Position numbers and translations under genes: made by a program | Notes under the pieces: generated by a model | Told to the model about the DNA's origin: nothing | Database searches by the model: none | The model's input: only the letters and a program-made list of their open reading frames with translations | Assembly: GCA_037176885.1 (NCBI GenBank) | Contig: JAWWNJ010000172.1 | Coordinates: 1 to 64,000 of the forward strand | Direction: 5' to 3' | DNA from: Favolaschia claudopus | Taxonomy: Eukaryota > Basidiomycota > Agaricomycetes > Agaricales > Mycenaceae | DNA: 64,000 bases | Shown here: in pieces, positions 33,991-44,162 of the stretch | Position numbering within the stretch: the first letter of the stretch is position 1 | Layout: the number at the start of each line of letters is the position of its first letter

Positions 33991-34194
33991 GAGCAGGATC
34001 TGGATTTGATGGGATTTGGATTTGATGGTGGACTGATGTCTGTATGTAACGTAGTCCGCGGAATGTCCGACGTTAGCCGCCGTTGTGTTTGCACCATGCC
34101 TGCTCGTCGGCGACGACGACGAGCTCCTTCATTGAGCCCATTGCTTGCCTCCAGAACGGCGCACTTTTTGAGATTTGGCTGTTTTTACCATAGA

Positions 34195-34930
34195 TCGCAC
34201 TGTGCGAAGGATCCGTCATGCATTTCAAAACTAATCGTCATGAATTTCAAATTTCATGATGTTTTGTCATGAAGCACATCATGAATTTCAAGATGGCTTT
34301 CATGACGGCCCAAAAGCCATTTTTATGAGGACATGAATTCATGGCAGAACATCATGAAATTCAGCACGAAAAATCCAGCTGAATTTTGCAAAGTCCACAT
34401 CCTTGATATACAAGTCTACAAGATGTATTGAGTGAATATCTATGTCACTGATATGCCTACTCTGGTGCTCTTTACTGAGTTTGAAAATTGCGGCAAGATT
34501 GTGACCCGAAAGGGGATGCAATCGGTATGAGAAGGGTGGGATATATGTATGCGTTGCTACATGTATGGTGTAACAGAACATGTCCTGCAAAGCCCTCTTG
34601 GCCTAATTGGAGTGAGGCATGCGGCTAACGAGATTCGTAGGCCACGTCGTCGCCGGTTCGATTCCCAGCGAAAGCCTCAATGATTATCCGACATTATTTT
34701 GCTTCGCGCCATCTAATTTTCCTCATGTTTCCCTTTGAAATTCCTGACAAACCGTCATGGAAAAACGTCAGGAAGAGGCCCAAACTTGTTAGGAATTTCA
34801 TGACCCCCCAATCCTAACGTTTCGTCATGAATTCATGATGAACCAACATGAATTTCAAACTCAACTGTCATGATTTTCCCGACTTTAGGTCATGACCAAC
34901 ATCATGAAATTCAAGACCTTGCCTGGGCAC
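34195..34930. repeat. TCATGA-rich repeat block with pol III box-like core
   Basis: Words such as catgaatttca, tcatgaaattca and catcatgaaattc recur in both orientations at 34200-34370 and 34790-34915. Between them, tggcctaattgg (34599) and ggttcgattcc (34655) fit the A- and B-box consensus of a tRNA-type promoter at suitable spacing. No clover-leaf can be folded, so this is at best a tRNA-derived SINE head in a degenerate repeat. Confidence 0.35.
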
Positions 34931-35342
34931 AGTGTCGGTCAAAGAACCGACCGTCCATGACTTTTTCTCACTACGAGTATTATTTTTTAATATGTTGGCT
35001 GCCCAATTTTATTGCTATAGCAGACCTCTTAAGTGCCAGCGCAGGCACGACGGGAAATGGAGCGGGATGGCGGGAAAATGCCGACGAGACAATGCGCTGG
35101 CAGTTTGGCAGTACTGATGATGGGACTGTTCCGTTGGCAACGCTGACTGATTGGTGACTGATCGTCACCCATCAGCTCCAGATCCCATCAAATCCAAATC
35201 CAAATCCGCTGCCGGAGTGACTCTTAACCGCGGCCACTGCTTGCCCACCGGCACGTTGACAAATTGACGGAAGATATCAGAGATGTGAAGCTAGCATGAA
35301 GTGAATATTCAGTCCCACGCGAAAGTCGTAGAATATAAGAAC
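34931..35342. other. No gene recognised
   Basis: Short ORFs only. A gene-like remnant near 35160-35300 may be a lost downstream exon of the minus-strand gene that follows. Confidence 0.35.
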
Positions 35343-35921
35343 TCACACGAGCAGCGGTCTTTTCCGACTTCGTTCGTCGATAACAAAAGCCTCTTGACCC
35401 GAGTGAAACTCGATTTCCGGTGCGTCAACGGATCCAGTGGAGTCCTCGGACTCGTCGGCATCGAACTCTGAATCACTGTCATTGGAGCCGTGCGTGCTGC
35501 GCAGCGACGGGTGCAGCCATTCCTCGAAGTCATTTGACTGCACTATGACCCGGCGGCGTGTCGACGGAGCGACAGCGACCGGTCCTCCGCGTTGGACAAC
35601 CTGACGTCGGACCGGTTGGGGACCTTGCATCCCTTCCTCAAGACGTGTGATGTGCCGAGTAATATCTTGAAGGGCAGATCCCGTGTGGTGACTCTCGGCT
35701 AGCAGCGCATCCATTTTATTGACCAAAGTAAGCTGGGTATCTTGGTCCGCGACCAGGCCGTACTGCAGATGGGGAACTGCAGCGAGGTGCTGCGGCATGT
35801 AAGCGATACGATTAGGAGTCGGGGTCGCGTCAGAGTCCAAGGAAGTCGAATCAGCAAAGGAACGAAGTCGAGAGGGAGCAGCTCCCGGACTGTCGACTGA
35901 AACAGAGCGTGTACTCGTCAT
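35343..35921 (-). CDS. Unrecognised protein, 5' exon or fragment
   Basis: Starting at the in-frame MTSTRSVSVDSPG (35921), the ORF has a Ser-rich N-terminus, a helical segment (VNKMDALLAESHHTGSALQD, ITRHITRLEEG) with heptad character, a basic stretch STRRRVIVQ, and an acidic tail NDSDSEFDADESEDSTGS, reaching a gtgagt donor near 35345 after RSRKRPLL. The start is supported by the duplicated copy of this start region at 36779-36809. Downstream exons are not convincing. I do not recognise it; the layout resembles fungal regulatory or Gag-like proteins. Confidence 0.45.
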   Translation of the reverse strand: MTSTRSVSVDSPGAAPSRLRSFADSTSLDSDATPTPNRIAYMPQHLAAVPHLQYGLVADQDTQLTLVNKMDALLAESHHTGSALQDITRHITRLEEGMQGPQPVRRQVVQRGGPVAVAPSTRRRVIVQSNDFEEWLHPSLRSTHGSNDSDSEFDADESEDSTGSVDAPEIEFHSGQEAFVIDERSRKRPLLV

Positions 35922-35942
35922 CACAGAAAGTAACCGGAAATT
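35912..35942 (+). repeat. 31-bp inverted repeat, copy A (covers a start codon)
   Basis: tactcgtcatcacagaaagt and following bases; exact reverse complement of copy B near 36779-36809. Includes the ATG and 5' leader of the minus-strand gene. Confidence 0.7.
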
Positions 35943-36778
35943 TGATCGGTTTGGGCCAAATTTGTAGTTTTTTGTGGTGAATTTTTTATGAACATAATGT
36001 TTGGCATCTACTGACATCTCATGCACTGGTCATCCCAGCCAGGAAGATTCAGTACAGCTCGTAGACTGAGAATAACTTTGGCACTTGTGATTTTGCGCAA
36101 TTCGACAAAAGCACAGCATTGGACAACGCAGCATTGGACAATGATTTTGGCACATAGTTATGAGTTTGATACTCTTGGGTAGTAGATATGTATGGAATGA
36201 TTCCACAGCACAAGAATTGGACCGGAAAGATAAGTGCAAATGCAAAGTCTAGGCAAGTTTTGTCCGAGGGCACACAACAAACATAAACAGATTTGCGTGC
36301 TGCAACATTTTCACAGCTGAAAGTCATATTTTAAAGGGCAGTTGCTTCCAAACTGTCTGTAACTACAAGATAAGACGCTGAACTAGTATCATGCGTCATT
36401 CGTGTACCTTCCAACAGTTTCATTCGAACCAAAACCACAATTTCAACAATTCTGGCTAAGATCTTTGCATGCACCTTTTCTTGCCAATATTGCAGGTTGA
36501 AGGTCATACAAAAGGCTGCTCAGGGTACCCCTAAGTCTGAACAACTACCATATCACACCACAATCACCCTACATGCGTCTCAAACAGGGATTTAGTTATA
36601 TTCTCTGCATTATTCACAGTCAAACTACTGCAAACCGAAGCACTCTCGAATTTGTGCAGACTCCTGGTCAACGTATACAACGGCAATCTTCTTCAAACTC
36701 ATACGGGGTAAATGGAACATATCAAACTACAATATAGGATACAAGTTCCGTGAGAAAAACACGTGACCGCGTCAAAAT
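35943..36778. other. Spacer between the inverted start copies
   Basis: About 840 bp of AT-rich sequence with no convincing gene on either strand. Minus-strand ORFs here lack family motifs. Confidence 0.35.
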
Positions 36779-36809
36779 AGCACAATTTCCGGTTACTTTC
36801 TGTGATGAC
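36779..36809 (-). repeat. 31-bp inverted repeat, copy B
   Basis: aatttccggttactttctgt and following bases. Read on the plus strand it gives ATG ACG AGT and then a stop within a few codons, so only the start region was duplicated. Confidence 0.7.
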
Positions 36810-37192
36810 GAGTAGGTCGTGAACGAGTTCTGCGAGTAAAGGCATAAGCTTTGGTGAAAGCGATCATGCTGTAGATGCTGTAGCACGCACGGAGGAGGCC
36901 CACGTCCGAGAGGCTCGTATTGTGGCTGCTCGCGAGCACGGCGATGATGTGCATGAGGCGGTTGCAGCCCAGCATTCACGAAGCTGAAAATAATGATCAG
37001 AAAGAAGCGGAAGTCGTAGACTCGACACCAGTCGTTATTGACGGAAACACACCCCTTCACCATAGATATTCTGCTGCCTTTGGTGCATAAAGAGGCGGCG
37101 TGAGTTCGGATGTGGGCTACGAATTGAAGAGAGAGAGAGAGGGCGCGTCGGACGGTGGAGCGTTGCCATGTATTTTGCCCGGTTTAAGCCCA

Positions 37193-37444
37193 CCATTAAG
37201 TATCAGTCTCCTACCCAGCCTCACTTCCGAGTGTTGGGGTATCTATGTAATATTGATTGACAAATTTGATCTTATTACTCCCGAACTTCAACACTCTCCA
37301 GGGAGGCTGGCATAAAACAACCGTAAACAACATAGCCATAAGATCAAATTTGTCAATCAATATTACACATAGTGAATTTACAGTGAACAGTGACTCCCCA
37401 ACACTCGGAAGTGAGGCTGGGTAGGAGACTGGTACAGTATTAGC
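37193..37444. mobile_element. 250-bp foldback (MITE-like)
   Basis: cagtctcctacccagcctca (from about 37203) pairs with tgaggctgggtaggagactg (to about 37432), and caaatttgatcttat pairs with ataagatcaaatttg nearer the centre. An 18-bp insertion unbalances the right arm. No ORF. Confidence 0.65.
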
Positions 37445-37529
37445 GGCAGGGTCGAGCTTGATTAGCTGTAGTGCTGGGTAAAATTGCCCGATGTAAATTA
37501 CATCACGGGTTTTTTACATTGTAAACAAG

Positions 37530-37609
37530 CTTAAGCACCCCGCCTTCGGCAGGGCCGGCTCGCTGCGCTCGCGTCCCTCCCTACGGCTGGTGCACAGCTT
37601 GTCGGGGGC
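37530..37609 (+). repeat. GC-rich dispersed repeat, left part (interrupted)
   Basis: aagcttaagcaccccgcctt..gctcgctgcgctcgcgtcc..cagcttgtcgggg. The same unit is complete at 45691-45948. It stops at gtcgggg and resumes at 39572 (tcggggctccgcccc) after a 1.96-kb insertion. Confidence 0.8.
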
Positions 37610-37707
37610 CCAGTGACCGTCCTATAGGCCTTAAAAGTGGGTCGGCGGACCCTATAGCCCTTTTTAAGGGCAAAGGCCTATAGCTCTAGGGCTTTATAGG
37701 CCTATAT

Positions 37708-39030
37708 ATGTCACGTCAGGTCTCTCTTGACCGGAACCATCACCGTCACGATTCTTCCCACGGCCAAAATTTTGCTGGGATGCAAGGCGAGCGTACCCTT
37801 CCCCGCCCCCCAGCTACGGGCCTTCGGCGCCCAAGGCCACCGGACTCCCCTCCCCGTCCTCTACAGAAGTCTCGAAACGATTCCATTACCAAGTCCCCAC
37901 ATTCGTCCCGCGTAATCAAGAAAGGCCGAGCTGATGGTCCTGACGCATCACCCGCCACCGTCTCCAGCGGCACCACGACCAACCAACCAGTCACCCCCAC
38001 CCCCCGCCATGACCACGCCCCAAACTCAGCGCCCCCGCAGGCCACCGTCCCTCAGTCCCACACAACGATCGACTACCTGTCCACCAAGCTCAGAAAGGAA
38101 GCAACGGCTTTTCTGGAGACACGCCGTGAATTCCAACAATGCATACAAGACCATTACATAGATAACCCTGTGGAGATTCCCCAAGGCACGGAGGACAACC
38201 TTGCAGCCCTCCTCCCCTTGTTTATCGAGATCACTGAAACTCTTGAACCTTGGACATCAAAACTTAAGCGCCTCGTCACTCCCGAACCCGACCCGGAACC
38301 CAGCATGGCTCCTGTAAGCCCACCCAGCCCCACCACATTTGCAGAGGCCGTCAAGGCAAAACCTGTGCGCCCACATACCTCCCAGCCGAAGCGCCCCTCA
38401 CGTCCCGCTCCTAAACGGAGCCCAACGGTGTCGCCCAAACCGACGATTCCATCCACTCGGTTGATCATTGACCTGTCCAACGCCCACCCCACGAAGAAAC
38501 CACACCCCGATTCACTATGCAGGGCCATTAACAGCGTTCTAGATGGTCGGCTAGCAGTTAGCGCCACCTCCATGTCCCAGAGTGGCAACCTGGTTCTCCA
38601 CGCAACTGCGCCGGCTTGCTCATCCCAGGCGCTCGCAGCCCACCGCTCGCTGCTATGGAGGACCATCGCTCCACTTCTGGGATGCGCCCTCGATGCTGAA
38701 CCGCCCATTTACCCCGCAGACCCATGGCACAAGGTGGTGTTCCACCGAGTGCCAATCTTGGAGGAGGGAGGGCTTCCGCACTCTCGCGACTTTGTGCGTG
38801 AGTTGGCGAAGCGCAACCAACTTCCAGGTGCACAGTATCGAATTGGTAATGTCCGCTTCCTTCACAAGCGGGATAGCATCCCCCAGTCGGAAGTGTCTGT
38901 CCGCGTGGACTTCATCGAGGAGGAGGATGCGCGTCGCTTCTTACAGGACGGCATCTTCCTCTATGGATCACATTGTCGGGCCACCCCGTACAAAGCTCGG
39001 GCTTCAAGCGGACGGCGCCCCCCGAGGTAA
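37708..39030 (+). CDS. LINE-type ORF1 protein (440 residues), intact, without ORF2
   Basis: Single-exon ORF from ATG at 37708 to TAA at 39028-39030. Order: basic/Pro-rich N-terminus (about 1-110), a helical segment TIDYLSTKLRKEATAFLETR (about 117-190), a Pro-rich linker TFAEAVKAKPVRPH..RPAPKRSPTV typical of mushroom LINE ORF1, then an RRM-like fold RLIIDLSNAHPTKKPHPDSL..AINSVLDG..VSATSMSQSGNLVLHA and a second one around WHKVVFHRVPILEEGG..SEVSVRVDFIEEEDARRFLQDG ending CRATPYKARASSG. This layout (linker, RNA-binding folds, no zinc knuckle seen) matches ORF1 of non-LTR retrotransposons. No endonuclease or reverse transcriptase follows; 220 bp of 3' sequence and a poly(A) tail do. The frame is open and codon use looks normal, suggesting recent constraint. 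Confidence 0.75.
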   Translation: MSRQVSLDRNHHRHDSSHGQNFAGMQGERTLPRPPATGLRRPRPPDSPPRPLQKSRNDSITKSPHSSRVIKKGRADGPDASPATVSSGTTTNQPVTPTPRHDHAPNSAPPQATVPQSHTTIDYLSTKLRKEATAFLETRREFQQCIQDHYIDNPVEIPQGTEDNLAALLPLFIEITETLEPWTSKLKRLVTPEPDPEPSMAPVSPPSPTTFAEAVKAKPVRPHTSQPKRPSRPAPKRSPTVSPKPTIPSTRLIIDLSNAHPTKKPHPDSLCRAINSVLDGRLAVSATSMSQSGNLVLHATAPACSSQALAAHRSLLWRTIAPLLGCALDAEPPIYPADPWHKVVFHRVPILEEGGLPHSRDFVRELAKRNQLPGAQYRIGNVRFLHKRDSIPQSEVSVRVDFIEEEDARRFLQDGIFLYGSHCRATPYKARASSGRRPPR

Positions 39031-39251
39031 TGGCTGACTGCCACTTATGCCCCATTTTTTCTTCACCTATGGTTCCTATGTCGAGCTATTGTTCTCACAG
39101 TCGATGGAAGCGCTCACCCACCTACTCCAAGACTATACTCTACCAACCACGGTCGAACCCTCACTAGAATTACTTTTTCACTTATTTATCGCCCTTTGGG
39201 CACCGCTTCTTAGTAGATGGTTTACTTGTTGCGGTATAGAAATGCTGATAC

Positions 39252-39272
39252 AAAAAAAAAAAAAAAAAAAAA
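39252..39272 (+). other. Poly(A) tract at a retrotransposed 3' end
   Basis: 21 consecutive A residues 222 bp after the ORF1 stop codon, as left by target-primed reverse transcription. Confidence 0.8.
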
Positions 39273-39571
39273 TTCACGTGTTAGCGCTTAGACCACATCT
39301 CAAGCTTGTCGAGCCGCAGTTTTTTTGGAAGAAAAACCTTTGAAAACTCAGCAAAATTTACCTTCATATGAACTGAACCGCTGTTCAGCACCTCAACCAG
39401 TGCCACTCACCTCTCTATGCCTCGGTTGACTGGAGCAAGGACCATGTGACTTTATAGCCCTTTTTAAGGCCTTCAACCTCGTCCGACGAATGCTATAGGC
39501 CTCATTATAGCCCACCTATAGGGCTATAGCTTTATTATTTTATAGGCCTTTGCCCTTCGGCCGGTCACTGG

Positions 39572-39816
39572 TCGGGGCTCCGCCCCAAACCCCGCGGGTT
39601 TTGTTCTCGCTGGATTGCGTGCCCTCGGCGCCGCACTACCGCTCGCTGCACTCGCGGTGCGCGGCGCCGTCGGGAAGGTTTGTGGGAACCGGGAGCGGCA
39701 GCGACATCTCGACATGGTCCCGTGGTTTCGTGTCAAAGTCACGTTACTTTTCACGTGAGCTGATCCTTGTGTTTTCATGTACTGTACTAATGTACTAATA
39801 CTAATACTAATACTGT
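39572..39816 (+). repeat. GC-rich dispersed repeat, right part
   Basis: Continues the unit broken at 37609: tcggggctccgccccaaacc, then ccgctcgctgcactcgcgg and the conserved 3' block catctcgacatggtcccgtgg..cacgtgagctgatccttgtg. It ends in a short actaat-type repeat that provides the next insertion site. Confidence 0.75.
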
Positions 39817-39824
39817 ACTAATTC
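39817..39824 (+). other. 8-bp target duplication, left
   Basis: actaattc, repeated at 45567-45574 on the far side of the tandem pair. Confidence 0.85.
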
Positions 39825-40207
39825 GGTTTTCCGACCATACCACTGGGTGTCCAAACGGGGAAAAGAACGCAAAAAGGCGGAAAAAGAAAGAAAAAGAAAG
39901 AGAAAAGAAAGAGACAAGTGAGCTTTTGGGGTGAGCATGGGGAGGCTCTTGGGAGGCTCAGAAAGATCTAAGGCGGGCTATTATTGTGGACTGGGTTGAA
40001 GCTTTTTCAATTACTCAATACAATCATTGCACAAAATTAATATAAAGCAGCAAGGCACACAGGTAACTGGCAAGGCCGGCAAGGGGTAACAAAGTTCAAC
40101 AGTAGATATAAAAGGGGAGGAGAGGAGGATAAACTCTGCCTCCTAAACAGGCTATTGCATCGAAAATAAAAAATAAAAATGCAGTATCAAGTGCGTACAT
40201 TTATCAA

Positions 40208-40567
40208 GTGCGTACATGTATGGTTGACTTGACTGAATTATGGACTCACACTAGAGTAAGTAGAAGCCCATTCACTGGCCAAAAGCTACAGCATGAGATA
40301 CTTCAAAGGAACTGTAATCCTAGGCTTACAGAAGGTGATAGAAAATTCAAACGTGGCCCAGTAAACAGACCTAGCATGGATTCCCGAGTACAACAGAGAC
40401 TGAATGAAACAATATCGAAATCTCCTCACCTATTTTTTGCCTCACCTCAGGCTGCATCACTGGAAAGCCCAGAAGCAATGAGGAAAAGAAGTTTGATTGT
40501 GACTAGAGCGAGAGAATCTCGTAAGTTTGAGCAGACAAAGAGCTCAGAACAAATTGAGTGTTGCTAA
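40208..40567 (+). CDS. Small ORF of the 2,868-bp element, 119 codons (copy 1)
   Basis: Polar, Arg/Lys/Ser-rich (first residues MRTCMVDLTELWTHTRVSRS, last SSEQIECC) with no recognised motif. It lies on the same strand as the larger ORF and 700 bp upstream of it. Whether it is translated is unknown. Confidence 0.3.
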   Translation: MRTCMVDLTELWTHTRVSRSPFTGQKLQHEILQRNCNPRLTEGDRKFKRGPVNRPSMDSRVQQRLNETISKSPHLFFASPQAASLESPEAMRKRSLIVTRARESRKFEQTKSSEQIECC

Positions 40568-40987
40568 TATTTTCTTGGAGCATCCGGAGGAGCGGGAGAT
40601 GCCCATTTCGCGGCAACAGAGGGGGATGATAAAAATGCAGAATTTATTCAAATCGCGAGCGTTCTGGCCGTCCCAGGATGAGAAAACACGCAATTAAATA
40701 ACTTAGATATCGTATCTGTACAGCCCAAGCAAAATCAGAGGTCTGCAAGCCCGTAGGGTCGAGAAATCGTGGACGAAAGACAGAAGGTTGTTAAGTGTTA
40801 CGGTTGTGACACTGTCACACTCAGCCTCGGCCCTCGGTACATATGGTGACCGGCAATGGCTCCGCCTTTGATGCCGGTTATGTAATGCCTCCCATCACCC
40901 GAAATCTGGCAAAATCCGTACGCCCCGAATAGCGCCCTAACGAGCAATATTCTGAACAAAGTTTGAGTGAGTAATAGTGTCGGAATC

Positions 40988-41121
40988 TGATTCTCTCGGG
41001 AATGTCCCGAGCCGAATTTCGATTTTTCGTTTCCTTATTTTTCTGCCTACAATGAGTAATTTATATAAAAACATGAGAGACAAAAATGCGAATTCTACGC
41101 GGGACATTCCCGAGAGATTCA
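40988..41121. repeat. 22-bp inverted arms (stem-loop) upstream of the 360-codon ORF, copy 1
   Basis: ctctcgggaatgtcccg (40993-41009) pairs with cgggacattcccgagag (41100-41116). The arms extend to 22 bp with one mismatch. It could be a nested MITE or a binding site in the promoter of the ORF. The same structure recurs at 43862-43995. Confidence 0.7.
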
Positions 41122-41288
41122 GTTGAACACCCAAATGCAATTTAAATTACAAGGATTCCTTGCATATTGCGGCCAGCACTTGGGGCGTAAGGAATACGGT
41201 CCTGAAGACAGTCTGATTTATATCAATCGCGTACGTAAACGCATCAAACGCGTCCTCCACTTCCTCTCGCGAGGCGCATGCCCCCCGA

Positions 41289-42371
41289 ATGCCGGGTATC
41301 CGTACGGCAAACGAGAGGAAACAGTACAAAAAGGCAAAAGCACGGTCTTCCGTGCAGCTAGTCAACTGCTTTGGGTCCAAGACACGTGTTGCGGCAGTCG
41401 CGTCGCGTCATTCACGCCCTGGGAAGGAGAACACTCTCCCATCGTCTTCCTGGTCTTCTGTTCCCACAAGCCCTCTCTCGCGGGCATCTCGTACCTCGAG
41501 CCCACTCACACACTCAAACGACGCCGACGCGTATCTATCAGCACTTTACAAGCAGCGAAGTGACACTTACGAGAAGAGATACCGAAATGTAGTGCGGAAG
41601 GCATCTCGGGCCGAATCGCGCAAGGAGGACCTGCAAAAGCAAGTTGAAGAACTGCAAGATCAACTCCGCGGTGTGAAAACCTCCTCTTCTCAGTTTGTCG
41701 CGTCGCTTCGGCGGCAGCTTGATGATCTCTTGACACAATTGGATCGGTACCAGAGGAGGGAAGCAGATTTACGGGCGCGAAACGAGGAGTTGCGGAAGAG
41801 GAAGGAGGCATTGGCTAGGAAAATATCTCGCTTTGATGGCCGTCTCGAGATGGGTGTTGCAAAACTGTCTGCGCAATCACTGAAGGAGGATGGAATCATT
41901 TCGGAAGGAATTCGCGCATGTGTGCGCGACATTGTTTCTTTCGGCGCGCCTGTGGATAACATCGACAAAATCATTCACGCTGTCGCAAAAGGACTGAACA
42001 TTCAACTCACGGATCATATCACAGAACTCGCGGAGATCGATAGCTGCGAGCCAATCTGGGATACCACTCGATTCACTGATCCTGCGCAGTGCAAAAAGAT
42101 CACTGTCCCACAGATAGACCTTCAGCTCAAATGGCATCGGCTTCGCGAGGTCGAAACCGACAAGAAAACCGAGATTCCCTCGACATCCAAGCTCAAGAAG
42201 GCAGAGAAGGCGGAGGTTCTCGTGGCCGCGATTAGGCGTTGGATGCCTCGAGTGGAGGCTGGAGAGGTCCAGTTAATGGGCAAGGGCAATACCGAAGCTC
42301 CAGAGGAGCAGAACGAGACCATAGAAAGCGACGATGAAGAGGATGAAGTCGGATACGGAGACCAGAATTAA
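41289..42371 (+). CDS. 360-residue coiled-coil protein with SAP-like C-terminus (copy 1)
   Basis: Intron-free ORF. Residues 1-75 are basic and Ser-rich with a KEN-like PGKENTLPSS. Residues about 80-190 form a long coiled coil (ESRKEDLQKQVEELQDQLRG, LRRQLDDLLTQLDRYQRREA, LRARNEELRKRKEALARKIS). Residues about 205-245 contain IISEGIRACVRDIVSFGAPV and IDKIIHAVAKGLNIQLTDHI. Residues 246-325 are LAEIDSCEPIWDTTRFTDP..ITVPQIDLQLKWHRLREVETDKKTEIP..KKAEKAEVLVAAIRRWMPR, a SAP-like pair of helices; an acidic tail ends the protein. The last block is about two-thirds identical over 50 residues to the end of the gene at 14011-15790. From memory of mushroom proteins, the N-terminal half also resembles the start of that family, so this looks like the two ends joined without the centre. 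Confidence 0.8.
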   Translation: MPGIRTANERKQYKKAKARSSVQLVNCFGSKTRVAAVASRHSRPGKENTLPSSSWSSVPTSPLSRASRTSSPLTHSNDADAYLSALYKQRSDTYEKRYRNVVRKASRAESRKEDLQKQVEELQDQLRGVKTSSSQFVASLRRQLDDLLTQLDRYQRREADLRARNEELRKRKEALARKISRFDGRLEMGVAKLSAQSLKEDGIISEGIRACVRDIVSFGAPVDNIDKIIHAVAKGLNIQLTDHITELAEIDSCEPIWDTTRFTDPAQCKKITVPQIDLQLKWHRLREVETDKKTEIPSTSKLKKAEKAEVLVAAIRRWMPRVEAGEVQLMGKGNTEAPEEQNETIESDDEEDEVGYGDQN

Positions 42372-43081
42372 TCACACATTTATAGCAGCTTTTAATGGTT
42401 AATAGATTTGTAATTACTGTAGATACCTTTCGATACATGTATACACCAATATTGCCTACTTGCAGTGTTCACTGGCGATGAGGGACGAGCGTATTGGTGG
42501 AGAACTTCGAGGATGAGCGGATTTGCCATGCTTTGATGGCATTTGGCAGGAGGTACAAACAACAATCAACGGACATTTGATCCCCGCCACTTGCCGGTCA
42601 CCAGTACATACGTACCGGGATGTCTCGCGGTGTGTGAAACGTGGCTGTGCACTCAACATGTTGAGTGGACCCAGCTGATCGGTCGGTTAACCACTAATGG
42701 TTTTCCGACCATACCACTGGGTGTCCAAACGGGGAAAAGAACGCAAAAAGGCGGAAAAAGAAAGAAAAAGAAAGAGAAAAGAAAGAGACAAGTGAGCTTT
42801 TGGGGTGAGCATGGGGAGGCTCTTGGGAGGCTCAGAAAGATCTAAGGCGGGCTATTATTGTGGACTGGGTTGAAGCTTTTTCAATTACTCAATACAATCA
42901 TTGCACAAAATTAATATAAAGCAGCAAGGCACACAGGTAACTGGCAAGGCCGGCAAGGGGTAACAAAGTTCAACAGTAGATATAAAAGGGGAGGAGAGGA
43001 GGATAAACTCTGCCTCCTAAACAGGCTATTGCATCGAAAATAAAAAATAAAAATGCAGTATCAAGTGCGTACATTTATCAA

Positions 43082-43441
43082 GTGCGTACATGTATGGTTG
43101 ACTTGACTGAATTATGGACTCACACTAGAGTAAGTAGAAGCCCATTCACTGGCCAAAAGCTACAGCATGAGATACTTCAAAGGAACTGTAATCCTAGGCT
43201 TACAGAAGGTGATAGAAAATTCAAACGTGGCCCAGTAAACAGACCTAGCATGGATTCCCGAGTACAACAGAGACTGAATGAAACAATATCGAAATCTCCT
43301 CACCTATTTTTTGCCTCACCTCAGGCTGCATCACTGGAAAGCCCAGAAGCAATGAGGAAAAGAAGTTTGATTGTGACTAGAGCGAGAGAATCTCGTAAGT
43401 TTGAGCAGACAAAGAGCTCAGAACAAATTGAGTGTTGCTAA
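43082..43441 (+). CDS. Small ORF of the 2,868-bp element (copy 2)
   Basis: Identical to the ORF at 40208-40567; same uncertainty. Confidence 0.3.
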   Translation: MRTCMVDLTELWTHTRVSRSPFTGQKLQHEILQRNCNPRLTEGDRKFKRGPVNRPSMDSRVQQRLNETISKSPHLFFASPQAASLESPEAMRKRSLIVTRARESRKFEQTKSSEQIECC

Positions 43442-44162
43442 TATTTTCTTGGAGCATCCGGAGGAGCGGGAGATGCCCATTTCGCGGCAACAGAGGGGGA
43501 TGATAAAAATGCAGAATTTATTCAAATCGCGAGCGTTCTGGCCGTCCCAGGATGAGAAAACACGCAATTAAATAACTTAGATATCGTATCTGTACAGCCC
43601 AAGCAAAATCAGAGGTCTGCAAGCCCGTAGGGTCGAGAAATCGTGGACGAAAGACAGAAGGTTGTTAAGTGTTACGGTTGTGACACTGTCACACTCAGCC
43701 TCGGCCCTCGGTACATATGGTGACCGGCAATGGCTCCGCCTTTGATGCCGGTTATGTAATGCCTCCCATCACCCGAAATCTGGCAAAATCCGTACGCCCC
43801 GAATAGCGCCCTAACGAGCAATATTCTGAACAAAGTTTGAGTGAGTAATAGTGTCGGAATCTGATTCTCTCGGGAATGTCCCGAGCCGAATTTCGATTTT
43901 TCGTTTCCTTATTTTTCTGCCTACAATGAGTAATTTATATAAAAACATGAGAGACAAAAATGCGAATTCTACGCGGGACATTCCCGAGAGATTCAGTTGA
44001 ACACCCAAATGCAATTTAAATTACAAGGATTCCTTGCATATTGCGGCCAGCACTTGGGGCGTAAGGAATACGGTCCTGAAGACAGTCTGATTTATATCAA
44101 TCGCGTACGTAAACGCATCAAACGCGTCCTCCACTTCCTCTCGCGAGGCGCATGCCCCCCGA

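Larger units (their letters stand above)
37610..39571. mobile_element. 1.96-kb TIR element with TATAGGCC subterminal arrays
   Basis: Ends ccagtgaccg (37610-37619) and cggtcactgg (39562-39571) are perfect inverted repeats. Just inside each end are clusters of TATAGGCC/GGCCTATA and CTATAGCCCTTTTTAAGG words (37622-37707 and 39452-39548). It interrupts a GC-rich repeat; the flanks show tcgggg on both sides, consistent with a 6-8 bp target duplication with one slip. The interior holds a LINE ORF1 and poly(A). Confidence 0.7.
39825..42692. mobile_element. 2,868-bp TIR element, copy 1
   Basis: Left end ggttttccgacc; right end ggtcggttaacc, whose reverse complement is ggttaaccgacc, so the two ends match at 10 of the first 12 bases. 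Weaker pairing then continues to ctgggt. Copy 2 lies 2,874 bp downstream and appears identical. The element carries a 119-codon ORF near its left end, a stem-loop at 40988-41121 and a 360-codon ORF. It has no complete transposase. Confidence 0.85.

Noticed and set aside
34596..34680. tRNA gene
   Set aside because: A- and B-box-like words are present, but no acceptor or anticodon stem can be paired.
37746..38708. Minus-strand ORFs of 99-184 codons
   Set aside because: Antisense to the LINE ORF1, with Gly/Arg-rich low-complexity composition.
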